Origin: Phascolarctos cinereus
Taxonomy: Eukaryota > Chordata > Mammalia > Diprotodontia > Phascolarctidae
Length of the DNA: 64,000 nucleotides
NCBI RefSeq assembly: GCF_002099425.1
Contig: NW_018344106.1
Location: 186,001 to 250,000, forward strand
Reading direction: 5' to 3'
The position numbers were made by a program, and so were the translations under genes. The notes below the pieces were generated by a model, which saw nothing but the letters and a program-made list of their open reading frames with translations, ran no database searches and was not told where the DNA came from. The stretch's first letter is position 1, and each line of letters begins with the position of its first letter. Shown piece by piece: positions 1 through 11,700 of this stretch.

Positions 1-50
1 ATTCATGGATGGTGCCCTAATAGACACCCTGCCCCAGCCCTCAGACTCAC

Positions 51-3000
51 CCTTTGTTGAGGATCAAACTTTCCTCCTCGGCATCAGAAAGGGGGATCAC
101 CTTCACTGGGATCTGGGGCTCCCGAAGACAATAGATCCTGGAACACAAGCATGTGACATGATAACATGAGATCCTCCGCACTCACCATCTCCCAACATCC
201 TCCACTCTCGCCTCCTCCCTAGTCTTCTGTCCAGCCCTGGTCCTAGTACCAACCCTTGGGGCTGGTCTAGTGCAGGAAGGGCTGGAAAGACTGGGAGGAG
301 GAGGGGGGAGGAGCTTCCCTTCTGTGCCCTTCACTGGCAGGGCCACTCGCCACACTTTGAGGACCTGGATTTTGGACAAACAACACGATCCCCAAAGGAC
401 TGGCTCCTAAAGGTCCCTTCTCTCCATCCATTTCACCTCCTTTCCTATGGTCTCCTCTACCCCCTAAAAACAGGCTCAGGCCTGCCCAAGCTGTTTAAAA
501 AAATTTGAAATCCTTACCTCTCCCACTGTTCAAAATCAGCCTCCTTGTATCCCAAAGAGATCAAACAAATGGGAAAAGGACCCACATGTACAAAAATATT
601 CAGAGCAGCTCTTTTTGTGGTGGCAAAGAATTGGAAATGGAGAGGATGCCCATCAATTGGGGAATGGCTGAACAAGTTGTGGTATATGAATGTAATGGAA
701 TACTATTGTGCTATAAGAAATGATGAACAGGCTGACTTCAGAAAAACCTGGAAAGACTTATATGGTCTGATGCTGAGTGAAGTGAGCAGAACCAAGAGGA
801 CTCTGTACACAACAACAGCCACGTTATGTGATGACTAATATTGTTAAACTGAACCTTTCTCAGCATTACAAGGATCTAAAACATCTCCAGAGGCCTCGGG
901 ATGGAAAATGCTGTCCACATCCAAAGAAAGAACTATGGAAGTCGAATTGCTATCACTTATTTTTACCTCTGGTTGAATTTTGTTTCATCTTTCTGATGGT
1001 TCCTCCTATTGGTTTTAATTTTTACTTATAACTTCACTAATGTGAAAATATGTTTAATAGGAATGTAAATGTAAAGCCTATATCAGATTGTGTGCCGTCT
1101 TGGGGAGGGTGGGGGGAGGAAGGGGGAGAGAAAAATTTTCAACTCAAAAGCATATGGAAGTGATTGTTGATAAATCAAAATAAATTAATAAAATAAAAAA
1201 AACTTTAAAAACTTTCACAGTAAAACTTAATTTTACAAAAATTCTATTGATATCTTCTATTTTTTTTCACTACCTTCAGTTCCAAATATATTTTCCCCTC
1301 CCCCATCAAACTTTGTAACAAAGAATAAAAAGAAAGAAAAGGCATACAGTTTAGGGCATACAACGTTCCTTGCCCGTAATCATCCACCTTGGCAAAGCAG
1401 GGGAGGATCCCTCCTCCTAAGCCAAGCTCAATCACCACTGAACACTCAAGGTCCAGTCTGTTCTTTATGCTGAAGTTCTCATCATCCTTGAGTCCTTGTG
1501 CTGCCCTGGTCCTGCGTATTTCAACCCTCCCAAGCTTAATCATGGTTTCTCACGTCCATGGGTGATCATGGCCTTCCTTAGACTCCCACCCCTCCATCTC
1601 TAGTGAAGTGTGGGAGATGATAAGATCATAATGACTCTAGCCCTAAGGAAAATCATTTTGGCAAATGAATAGAGGATGGAGAGAAGAGAGGAGAGACTGG
1701 AGGGAGGGAGAATCATTAGACGGTTCCTACAATGCTCGAGGTGATAAAGGACTGACCTCAGAAGGTGGCAGTTTGAGTGAAGAAAATGTCGATAGCACAA
1801 AGGAAGAAATAACAAAGTCTGACAACAGATAGGGAAGGAAGCTTGAGGATGACATGACAGTTGTGAGCCTGGAGGAGTGGGAGCAGAGCAGGGCCCTCAA
1901 CAGTAACAGGGAAGGCAGGGAGGAGGGAGGATGTGGGGGAAAGCTGAGTTCCCTTTGGGGCATGCCAAGTTTAAGATACTTCTGGACCTAAGCTGACTGT
2001 CCCTTTCTATCTATGTCTGTTTGTAGAAAGTGGGATTGTAGCCAAGACTTTAAGGAATCCAGGTAGCAGAGATAAGGAACAATTCCAGGCATGGGGAAAG
2101 CCAATGAGAGAGATGGAGTGTAATGTAGGAAAAAGAGCCAGAAGGCCAGTGCCACCAGATCAAAGAGTGTGTGTTAAGGAGTAAAGTATAAGAAGATTGG
2201 AAAGAGAGGAAAGGGCCAGGTTACGAAGGCCTCTGAAAACCAAACAGAGGATTCTGTATTTGATCCTGGAGGAGATAGGTAGTCAATAGAGTAAAGGGAG
2301 GCTGACACCCCAAGGTGCAGGGGAGGTGGGGGTGGAGTTGAAATGGACCAGAGGTGCTTAAGAGATGCTGCAGAAGTGAAATGGACAAGAGATGCTGCAA
2401 AGGGGGGGGGGGGTGAAATTGACCAGAGATGGTGAAGAAGTAAAATGGACCAGAGATGCTGCAGAGGTGAAATCGACAGGCCTTGGCACCATATTGGATA
2501 TGAGAGGGAGAAGGTGAGAGAAAGGAATACAGGATGATTCCTAGGGTTGTAAGCCTGGAGGGCTGTAAGGATGGGGAGTTCCCTGGAAAGCAGGAGGGGA
2601 GAAGATTTATGGGGGAATGTGGATGAGTTCCATTTTGGACATGTTGAGGTAAAGATGTCTACTGGATATCCAGTTTGATATGTCTGAGAGGCAGATGGAA
2701 ATGTGATTGGAGGTCAGCAGAGAGTCTGGGGCAGAAAACACGACTTGAAAATCATCAGCATAAATACGGCGATTAAATCTATGGGAGCTGGTGAGATCAT
2801 CTAGTGAGGTAGGATAGAAGGAGAAGAGGGCTGAAAGGCATGATGTGGAAGAAGATCCAGTAAAGGAGACAGAGAAGGAGGATGAGAACAGGAGAGAGTG
2901 TCCTGAAGACCTAGAGAAGAGAATATCCAGGAGGAGAAAGAGTGGCCAATGACAGCATCCAAGGCTACAGAGAGGTCAAGGAGAATGAGGACTGAGAAAA

Positions 3001-6000
3001 GCCCATTGGATTTGGTGACTAAGAGATCACTGACTACTACGGAGAGTGCAGTCTCCAAAGAAATAACAGCACAACGTCAATTTGGAAGGAAGTCTCCAGT
3101 GGAGCGCTCCAGGGCTCTATGCTCAGTGCTGTGTTATCTTAACATTTTTACCAATGATTTGGGTAAAGGGATGGATAGAATGCTTTTATGACTTGCAGAT
3201 GATTCCAAGGTAGGAAGAGAGCTCTCTCACACTGGAAAACAAGTTAAAACTTTGGGTGAACGTAAATACAAGGAAAGTTGATAGAAATAAAGTTTGGCTA
3301 CACATTAATTCCTCTAACAAAGACCTGGAGATGCCAATGACCTTCAACTCCCACAAAGCCTTTCTCCAAGCCTCCTTGTGGCCTGCAGATGATGCTGGCT
3401 CGCAAAGGATCTGCTAGTCAAACATGAGCTCCTGAAGATTTTACCAGGCTGGAAAAAATTTTGAATTCCATGGCCCAAAATTCACAAGTAGCTTATGCTC
3501 TTCTACTTCTGCAGGGCAGGGACAATTTTAAGGCCATCTGTAAGCCCAGTTCTAGCTACTCTACAGGTGAGATCCTGGCCCACCACCCAGTCTCTGAAGG
3601 GTTCACCCTCCCAGCTTTGGATGGACCATCCAGGGCTGGATCCCAGGCACTGCTCCACATATTCAACAACTTCCAATCTCCTTCCAGAGGAACATGAGAC
3701 CATGCATGTCCTTCAAGTCTGACCATTCAGCCAGTTCTATGAGGGCTCACACTGAAGGAGGAATCCAACTTCACAATGTTGACTCTCTCACTACCAGTGA
3801 AACCCAGAAACAAAGTAGGGTGAGGGTGAGGGTTAGGGGAAGGACAGCTCATATGTAAGCCTTGGAGAGGCAAAGAGAGGAATTGGTCGGCCTTATCTTG
3901 TGTCCAAAGGCAACAACAAGGTATATCATTTCATGGTTTGGTGAGAGGGAAGGACTGGCGGAAACTAAATGGACACAACCAACCCCCTTCTCATCTCCCA
4001 GTTTCCTGGGAGGGCTCAGACAATGGATTTTATCATGCCCCCTTTCCACTGATCCCTTCCCCTCCCTTCCCTCTATAGCTGGGTCCTGAGGAGAGCCCAA
4101 CAGCAGCATCTTTCGGCAGGACCGATCCCTACCGTATCACGTTGTCTGATGTCAGCATTACTACATGGGGGTCTAGCACTTCACTTGGGTACCAGGCAGC
4201 GTGCTTCAGGATCAGGGAGGGGGAGCTGTTGAAGAACCTCTCGGCAATAGGAGTCGTGCTACAAGACAGGAAGCATCAATGACTTTCATTTTTTCTTGGT
4301 GCTCTTAACAGACTTGGATTCCAAACACTGGATCACTACAACTTCTTAACTTTTTTTTTTTTAGGCAATTGGGGTTAAGTGACTTGCCCAGGGTCACACA
4401 GCTAGTGAGTGTCAAGTATCTGGTCTGAGGCCAGATTTGAATTCAGGTCCTCCTGACTTCAGGGCCAGTGCTCTATCCACTGCACCATCTAGCTGCCTTT
4501 CAACCTCTTAATTCTACAATGAGCCCAGGGTTTGTCAACTTTTTGGGTACAGATTCCTTTTCTGGGGCAAATGACCTCAATCTGTTCACCACTGTTAAGG
4601 GGGAAAATCAAACCCTAAAGTAACGGGCCAGATAATTCTGCTTTTGATGGGTCTCCAAAGACAAGATATTTGCTGTGATTAAATCACCAATTCTGTCAAA
4701 AACACAAGCAAGAACTTTTCCCACAATAAACAAAATAGCCCCTGCCTCACCACACATGTATGCACACACCCAGACCAAGGCCTGAGGCAGATCCAACTTA
4801 CCTACAGTTCACTGTTGATTTCCCGCCTTCAAATTCAGAATTCTTCCCCCATCGTTTCGGAAGCTCTAAGACAGTGAGTCCCCTGGTGCCAATAAGTGCC
4901 ACATGATGGTGAGTCGGGCTCAATAGGACTTGGTAGACTTCAAACAGGGGAGGATTTATACAAAGCAATCTCTGGAAATTAAAGAAAGTTGGATTTAATG
5001 TTGACAGGAAAAATGTTAGTTATTTGGAAAGGGGAAAAAGTCCACACAATACTGCCCTAGATAACTGGAATGCTGTGAAGCTAACATAATAAAATCTCTG
5101 GTTTTAACCATTTGCAAAGGACGTCCCTTTCTCCCATTTATCAGTCAACAGAAGGCAATGAAGTTAGTGCCTCTTGCCCATGCAGGACACCAATGGCAAA
5201 TCCCCTCCTGCAGGCCCAGCCAGGCCAGGGTTCTCTGTTCTCTGTGCTCTCCCTCTTCCCTTGCAGCCCCCACCTGCCTTCTCTCATCTTCTCCTCAACT
5301 CCTGGTCATGGCGGGAAGAGAGCAAGCTTCCTGTGGCAGGCCAGCAGGCAAGAAGGCTTCTCTTCAATTAGACACAGGAGTCAAGTCTATAATTAACTGG
5401 GCATTTGCATCGGATTTTGATTCATCTAAGTGAGGGAAAGAAATATGATTTAGGAAGAAAATCCACAAAACAAACACTATGGCCATTATGACCGTGCAAA
5501 GATGAGCCTCAGGAAGGACTAGAGTCGATTCCACCTTGTGACCCTGTGGCCAAAACTCTTCACCTCCTCTGTGCCTCACGATCTCTGATAGAGTGGGGGA
5601 CAGAAGGTGGCCTCCAATGCTTTAAATCAAACACCCTCTGGCAATGGTTTTTAGGGTTTTTTTTTTACATTTTATTTATTTTTAGCATTCACTTAAAAAA
5701 AACACCTGAGTTCCAAATTCTCTCCCCTCCCTTCCATTGTGAAGGCAAGAAATGTGACATCAATTATACATGTGAAATCATGCAAAACATTTCCATATTT
5801 GCCATGTTGCAAAAAAGCAAGAAAAATAAAGTAAAAAAATGATGCTTCAATCTACATTCAGATTCCATCAGTTCTTTCTGACAACTCCACAAAACAGGAT
5901 AGTAACTTGATATATTACAAGAGACAGGACACACATATGTGAACTTCTTATGCCAAGAACCCCGCCCTATAGACAGAGCCTGGAACAAATATAGGTACAA

Positions 6001-8153
6001 CAAAAAGGGAAGGTCTCATGAGAAGACTGGAGGACAATCCCCTCCCAAATAGGAATGGTGTGGGAGGAGGAAGGGAGCAGTAGGGGAGGGGGATGGAGGG
6101 AGAACGTTCCGCTTATCTGAAAGGGTCCCAGCTACACAAACAGGTTATCACTCTGGGCTACACTGGCCAGAACCAGGCTTATAACTGACTCAGCTTTCAA
6201 GATCATCGAAAATTTTATAGAGTTCAGTAGCTCATAACTCACTGCTGTTAGTTTAGGGGAATTTCATCTCTGGAAAACAGGGCAACTCAAGAAAGCAAGC
6301 TCAGGGAGCCCCTTCACAAAGCAGATAGTATATTTCATCCTGAGTCTTTCGGAATTTTTTTGGATCATTGTATTAAGAATCATACAACATTGCTTTTACT
6401 GCGTACAATGCTCTGGTTCTGCTCACCTCACTCTGCATCAGTTCATATAAGTCTTTCTTCCAGGTTTTCTAAAACTACCCCATTTTGTTATTTCTTACAA
6501 CACAAGAGTATTCCATCACAATCGTATACCCCAACTTATTCAGCCACCCCCGCCAGTTTCCAATTCTTTCAGCACCACAAAAAAGAGCTGCTATAAATAT
6601 TTTTGTACCTATGGACCTTTGTCCTTTTCTTTGATCTCTTTAGATACAGCAATACCTAGCAGCAGTATTGCTGGGTCAAAGGGTATGCACAGTTTTATAA
6701 GCCCTTCAGAGGTAGGTCCCAACTGTTCACTAGAATGGCTGGATCACCACACAACTCCACCAACAGTGCATTAGTGTCCCTATATTTTCACATCTCTTCC
6801 AGCAATTGCATTTTCCTTTTAAGTCATCTTAGCCAATCTGATAGGTGTGGAGCTAATGAAATGTTTAAAGGCAATGACATAGTAAAGAAGAGTGGCTGGA
6901 GTCCAGAAGATCTGGGTCTAAATCCTGCCCGATTAATGGACCTGCCCCTCCGTTAACCTCTTCAAAGTTCAAGGAACTTTCTACAACTCCAACGGACCTG
7001 AAGAAACAGAGGGTCACAGCTTTAGAGCTGGCAGGGACCTTAATGAAGGGTCTTCATTCCATTACTCTAGCCAGAGACTAGAACCAAAAGTCAGTCACTC
7101 AAAAAGCATTTATAAGCTAAGCACTAGAGGAACTTCCACCCAGAAGCCCAATCGCGATTTCAAGATGCCTCAGGAATGTTTCACTTCATGCCCCTCCCCA
7201 TCACCCCAGCTCGGGAACCCTGAACCACCATCTCATCCACTCGACCCTTGTCCCTGGATGGAGCATGTCAACGTACTCTAAGACGCCTTCAAGGCCAGGA
7301 AACAGCCCCCAACCCTCACCACTTGACCTTGGTCTTGGGGCTGGGTCAGGTCTGGTACACAAGAGGCACTAGATAAGCGCTGGTCCAGACCAGGGGCCCT
7401 CAGGGTGGTTTCCTGGACATCAACTTTTATTTGCCTGTATATTAAAGAATGGTGCAGTGTATAGAACACTGGGCCCGGAGGTAGGAAGACCTGAGTTCAA
7501 ATCAGACTTCAGACACGGGGACCCTGGGCAAATCACTTAATTCACTCTCTTTGCCTCAGTTTCCTCATCTGTAAAATGAGCCGGAGAAGGCAATGGCAAA
7601 CCGCTCGAATATCTTTGCCAAGAAAACTCCAAATGGGGAGAGGTGAGTCGAACTCGATTGAACAACACTTAAAAAGAATGGCTCCAATAAAGGCTTTTCA
7701 TTCATCAGGCACTCCCCGAACCCCCGCTCTCCAGCCCTAGTAACAGCCCCGTTCCCACTATCGCCTAGTAACTAGCCCAGCCCGCCGTGCCCCCGCGCAG
7801 GCGCAGTCCGGCACCGCCGTTACCTGATAGCGACTTAGGGTGGGGCCCTCGCCGCCGCCACCTCCACAGTCGCTTTCGCTCGCACCACCCCCGCTCCCGT
7901 CGCCAGGGGCGGAGCCTGGGCCGCGCAGGCGCACTGCCAAGAAAGCGCCGGCCGTCCCGTCCCACAGGAAGAGCTCGGCGCCGAGCCCAAAAAGAAGGTT
8001 CCGGGTGAGGGTGGGCGGGCTGGGGTGCTCGGTGCCCGGCGCAGGAGAGCTGAGGGCCCGGAGGCCCTCGCGTAGCCGCACGAACACAACGTGTTGGGGC
8101 AGCCACAATCGCCACTGCTCGCCGTCGCCGCCGGCCTCCTCGGCCGCCGCCAT
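51..8153 (-). CDS. NUP88: Nucleoporin Nup88, first four coding exons (partial)
   Basis: Nup88 is a cytoplasmic-side nuclear pore protein that partners Nup214 and CRM1. Coding exons read on the minus strand are 8153-7824 (330 nt), 4971-4802 (170), 4258-4133 (126) and 137-51 (87), all with GT-AG junctions and consistent phases. The first exon begins [20 protein letters not shown] and contains [18 protein letters not shown], a close match to the remembered human N-terminus. Exon 2 reads [19 protein letters not shown], exon 3 [10 protein letters not shown]-like sequence ([17 protein letters not shown]), and exon 4 [20 protein letters not shown]. This is the start of the N-terminal beta-propeller. 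The rest of the gene lies before position 1. ATG 8153 sits directly downstream of a CpG-island promoter shared with RPAIN. A Gly/Ser-rich stretch near residues 79-103 is longer than in human. Assignment is firm; the exact human alignment is from memory. Confidence 0.95.
546..1203 (+). mobile_element. L1 LINE, 3' end only
   Basis: This is a 5'-truncated L1 in NUP88 intron 3. It starts in the ORF2 C-terminal part (the segment encoding [18 protein letters not shown]), followed by the 3' UTR and an A-rich tail. The same segment recurs at 11098 and 48545, so it is repeated within the window. Confidence 0.85.
1600..3060 (-). mobile_element. L2-clade LINE fragment(s), antisense
   Basis: Minus-strand translation gives [20 protein letters not shown] and then [11 protein letters not shown], the reverse-transcriptase region of L2/CR1-type elements (consensus-like LLDLSAAFDTVDH). 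The segments at 28472-28780 and 38000-38170 translate alike. The element is decayed and lies in NUP88 intron 3. The edges are approximate, and a short internal tandem expansion lies at 2336-2476. Confidence 0.7.
2336..2476 (+). repeat. Approximately 27-bp tandem repeat inside L2
   Basis: About five imperfect copies of GTGAAATGGACCAGAGATGC followed by TGCAGAA. Two copies are lengthened, one by an 11-12 G run near 2401. The last copy runs into normal L2 sequence, so the array grew from an L2 segment. Confidence 0.75.
3061..3310 (+). mobile_element. CR1/L3-clade LINE fragment
   Basis: The plus strand reads [16 protein letters not shown] and then LADDSKVG, matching the CR1/L3 reverse-transcriptase pattern FNIFINDLDKGI...FADDTKLG. 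It is decayed, with approximate edges. Confidence 0.65.
3311..4132. other. NUP88 intron 3 remainder, no gene seen
   Basis: Unique-looking intronic sequence with several short overlapping ORFs on both strands that resemble nothing I recognise. No clear repeat ends are seen. Confidence 0.5.
4361..4499 (-). mobile_element. tRNA-derived marsupial SINE, antisense
   Basis: It reads in reverse from a polyT run to CAGCTAGATGGTGCAGTGGA. B box GAATTCAAATC and the GTGTGACCCTGGGCAAGTCA core are present. Flanking near-copies CAACTTCTTAACT and CAACCTCTTAATT look like the target-site duplication. It lies in NUP88 intron 2. Confidence 0.85.
5645..6905 (-). mobile_element. L1 3' end, antisense, interrupted
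   Basis: Antisense L1 3' UTR and ORF2 C-terminal sequence occurs in two blocks, about 5645-5884 and 6326-6905. The second block runs through TGCATCAGTTCATATAAGTC and the antisense of the AACAATGCATTAGTGT segment. About 440 bp between the blocks is not L1-like. It lies in NUP88 intron 1. Confidence 0.75.
7445..7672 (+). mobile_element. tRNA-derived SINE, long form
   Basis: It has GGTGCAGTGTATAGAACACT (A box side), GAGTTCAAATC (B box), CCTGGGCAAATCACTTAA and CCTCATCTGTAAAATGAGC. It then carries the GCAATGGCAAACC...CTTTGCCAAGAAAACTCC 3' part and GAACTCGATTGAACAACA. It lies in NUP88 intron 1 next to exon 1. Confidence 0.85.
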
Positions 8154-8752
8154 CTTTCCCCGCGCCGCTCGCCTGGGTGCCGTCCCCCTCTGCTGTCCAA
8201 TCAATGGCCGTCAGCCTCCGCTCCAGCCCATGAACACCCGTTCGCGTGCCTGTCCAATCGGCGCCCCTTCCTCTCCGACCAATCAGTGACCTCCATTATT
8301 CTGCCCAATCCGAACCCGAGGTTGCCAAGGGCGGTGGTCACGGGCTGAATCTGCCGCTGGGGCTGTGAACTCTGACCTGTTGGCGTCACGATAGACGGCG
8401 TGGTGCCTGGGGCTGGCCCCTTCAGGATCAGGGTTGTCACTTTATTGAGGCCGCTCCACTTCTAGGTCCAAAAGATCCTTTATACCCATAGGCAAACTGA
8501 AGCCAGGGTGGGCAAAGCCTGCTAAAAGGCCCCCAGATCTTTTTCATCGGGTCCTCTCGATGTTGCCGGGCCTCAGTGGCTCTCCCGACGGGAATCCGAA
8601 GGAGAAGGGCCTAAGAGAGCCAGAAGGTTGCGGACTACCGTTCCCAAGATGCGCCGGAAGCACTCGCGCATGCGCAGTCCGTGACCCAGTATGCAGTGCG
8701 GTGGGGGCGGAAGTAGCGGCCTCGCACGGGAGCCGGGCCTCTCTCGGATGTT
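8154..8752. promoter_or_regulatory. Bidirectional NUP88/RPAIN CpG-island promoter
   Basis: About 600 bp separate the two start codons, inside a CpG-rich block of roughly 7750-8960. Visible sites on the plus strand: CCAAT boxes at 8197-8201, 8254-8258, 8279-8283 and 8305-8309 (NF-Y type). A ZNF143/THAP11-like element ACTACCGTTCCCAAGATGC lies at 8634-8652, an ETS-like CCGGAAG follows near 8654, and a palindromic NRF1 site GCGCATGCGC is at 8666-8675. The CCAAT cluster lies near NUP88, and the ZNF143/ETS/NRF1 group lies 80-120 bp before the RPAIN ATG. No TATA box is seen. Binding is inferred from motif matches only. Confidence 0.8.
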
Positions 8753-11700
8753 ATGGAGGAGGCAGCGGCGGGGCAGGGACGACGCGCACTTCACAAGCGC
8801 CCTGGGGGCCCGACCTGGAAGGAGACGTACCGGCAGGTGAGCGCGGTCTAGTTCGGGGAGCATCGCCCCTCCCGTCATGCCCCGCGGGCGCCCCTCCTCC
8901 TGCCGCCGACCCTACCTTGGCCTAGCCTCTAGGCCCCGCCCCATCCTGCCCACTCTCCTGGGCACCGCCTCTCGCCGCCTGATGCATGTGTGCATTGTTG
9001 GTGGCGCTGCCCTCGGGTCTAAGCCTTTGGGAAAATAGTTGGGAACGCTGCTATTCGAACTGGCCCGGAATACTTGTGAGGCCCAAGCTTGGCTCCTCTT
9101 CCAGACTAACCGTGGGTAGTGGGTAGGTGGTAGACTAGACTACCCAGGCAGTAGCCCTTCTCTTCATGTATTTCGTTTGCATTCCTTTTCCCCCCCCTTT
9201 CAGGGTTGTTGACATCGACCGTTAGTTTTGGTTGTCCGACTTGGATGCTTGTCTGTGCTCAGAGCTTATCCCCCTTCCCTGTTGCTTTTTTGCCTGCCCT
9301 TTGCCTTATTTCTTTGGATGTAATTAAATTGTTAACTAAATGAGTTTAGTTTTCTACTTATCCACTCTCTTGGGGCAGTCTCTTTCTCTGCCCTCTTAAG
9401 CAAAAAACCTCATTTCTAGTTTTCCTTTGCTTCCTTGTCATCATTTCTCTTCCCTTCTAATCTAAATCTATTCTGAATTTTATTTCCTAATTTTCTAAAG
9501 ATTCTATCTTTATTCTCTCTGTAAACTCCATGAGATTACACTTTTAAAGTCCCTGGTTTGAGCTGCTCCTCCTAGCCATTTTCTGTCTCTGGCTCCATTT
9601 TTTTTTTCCTGTGCCTCACTCACTCTTAGAAATGTTATTTCATAGGCAAAGAATAAACAAAACTATCACTCTTTGCAGATGATATGAGATATATTTAGGG
9701 AATCCTAGAGAATCAAGTAAAAAACTACTTGAAATAATAAACAACTTTAGCAAAGTTGCAGGCTGTAAAATAAACCCACATAAATCATCGACATTTCTAT
9801 ATATTACCAATGAAGCCTAACAGCAAAAGATAGCAAGAGAAATTCCATTTAAAATTACTGTAGACATTATGAAATATTTAGGAGTCTACCTATGGAAACA
9901 AACCCAGGAACTATATGAATACAATTACAAAACACTTTTCACACAAATAAAGTCATATCTAAATAATTGGAAAAACATCAGTTGCTCTTGGGTAGGCTGA
10001 GCTAATATAATAAAAATGACAATTCTACCTAAGCTAATTTACTTATTCAGTGCCATACCAATCAAACTACCAAAAAATTATTTGATAACGTTAGAAAAAA
10101 TAATAACAGGATTCATCTGGAATAACAAAAGGTCCAGAATAGAACTAATGAAAAGAAGTTGAGGGGAAGGCGGCCTAGCCATTGTATTATAAATTGTATT
10201 ACAAAGCAGCAATCATCAAAACTGCTTGGTACTGGCTAAGAAATAGAGTGGTGGATGGGTGGAATGGGTTAAGTATGCAAGACATAGTAGTCAGTGATTA
10301 TAGTAATCTACTATTTGATAAAATCAAAGACCCCAGCTTCTGGGATAAGACCCACTCTTTGACAAAAACTGCTGGGAAAACTGGAAAAGAGTATGACAGC
10401 AACTAGGCATAGATCTAAATCTCACACCGTATACCAAAATAAAGCCAAAATGGGTTCATGAGTTAGATATAAAGGCTGATACCATAAGTAAACTGGGAGG
10501 ACAAGGAATAGTTTACCTATTAGATCTATGGAGAACAGAAGAATTCATGACCAAACAGGAGATAGAGAACATTTACGAAAAGCAAAATGGATGACTTGAT
10601 TACATTAAATTGGAAAGTTTTTTTTCACAAACAAAAGCCAATGCAACCATGATTAGAAGGAAAGTAGAAAATTGGGAAAGAATTTTTGCAACTAGTATCT
10701 CTCATAAGGGCCTCATTTATATAGAGAATTAAGTCAAATTTATAAGAATACAAGTCATTCTCCAATTGATAAATAGTCAAAGGATATGAACAGGAAGTTG
10801 TCAGATGAAGAAATTAAAGCCATCTATTGTTGTATGAAAAAATGCTCTCATTCACTATTGATTAGAGAAATGCAAATCAAAACAACTCTGAGGTACCACA
10901 TCACACCTCTCAGATTGGCCAACATGACAGAAGAGGAATATGATGAATGTCAGAGAAGATGTGGGAAAATTGGAACACTAACGCATTGTTGGTGGAGTTG
11001 TGAAATGATCCAACCACTCTGAAGAGGAATTTGGAACTATGCCCAAAGGGCTATAAAAATGTGCATACCCTTTGACCCAGCAATAGCACTTCTAGGGCTA
11101 TATCCCAAAGAGATCAAACAAATGGGAAAAGGACCCACATGTACAAAAATATTTATAGCAGCTCTTTTTGTGGTGGGAAAGAATTGGAAGTGGAAGGGAT
11201 GCCCATCAATTGGGGAATGGCTGAACAAGTTGTGGTATATGAATATAATGCAATACTATTGTGCTATAAGAAATGATGAGCAGGCAGACCTCAAAAAAAC
11301 CTGGAAAGACCTGTATGGACTGATGCTGAGTGAAGTGAGCAGAACCAGGAGAACGTTGTACACAGTAACAGCCACATTGTGCAGTGACTAATGTTGATAG
11401 ACTTAGTTCTCAGCAATGCAAGGATCTAAGACATCTCCAAAAGTCTCATGATGGAAAATGCTGTCCACATCCAAAGAAAGAACTATGGAGTTTGAATGCA
11501 GATCAAAGCGTACTATTTGCTATTTTTTTTTCTTCTGTTTTGTTGTTTCCTCTTTCTGGTGATTCCTCCTGTTGGTTCTAGTTCTTCCTTACAACATTAC
11601 TAATGTGAAAATATGTTTAATAGGAATGTATATGTAGAGCCTATATCAGGGAGATGGTGAGAGAGGGGGAGAATAAATTAAAACTCAAAAGCTTATGGAA

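Noticed and set aside
11059-11391. 110-codon ORF resembling a conserved peptide
   Set aside because: It is the L1 ORF2 C-terminus; near-identical text recurs at 545-838 and 48507-48833.
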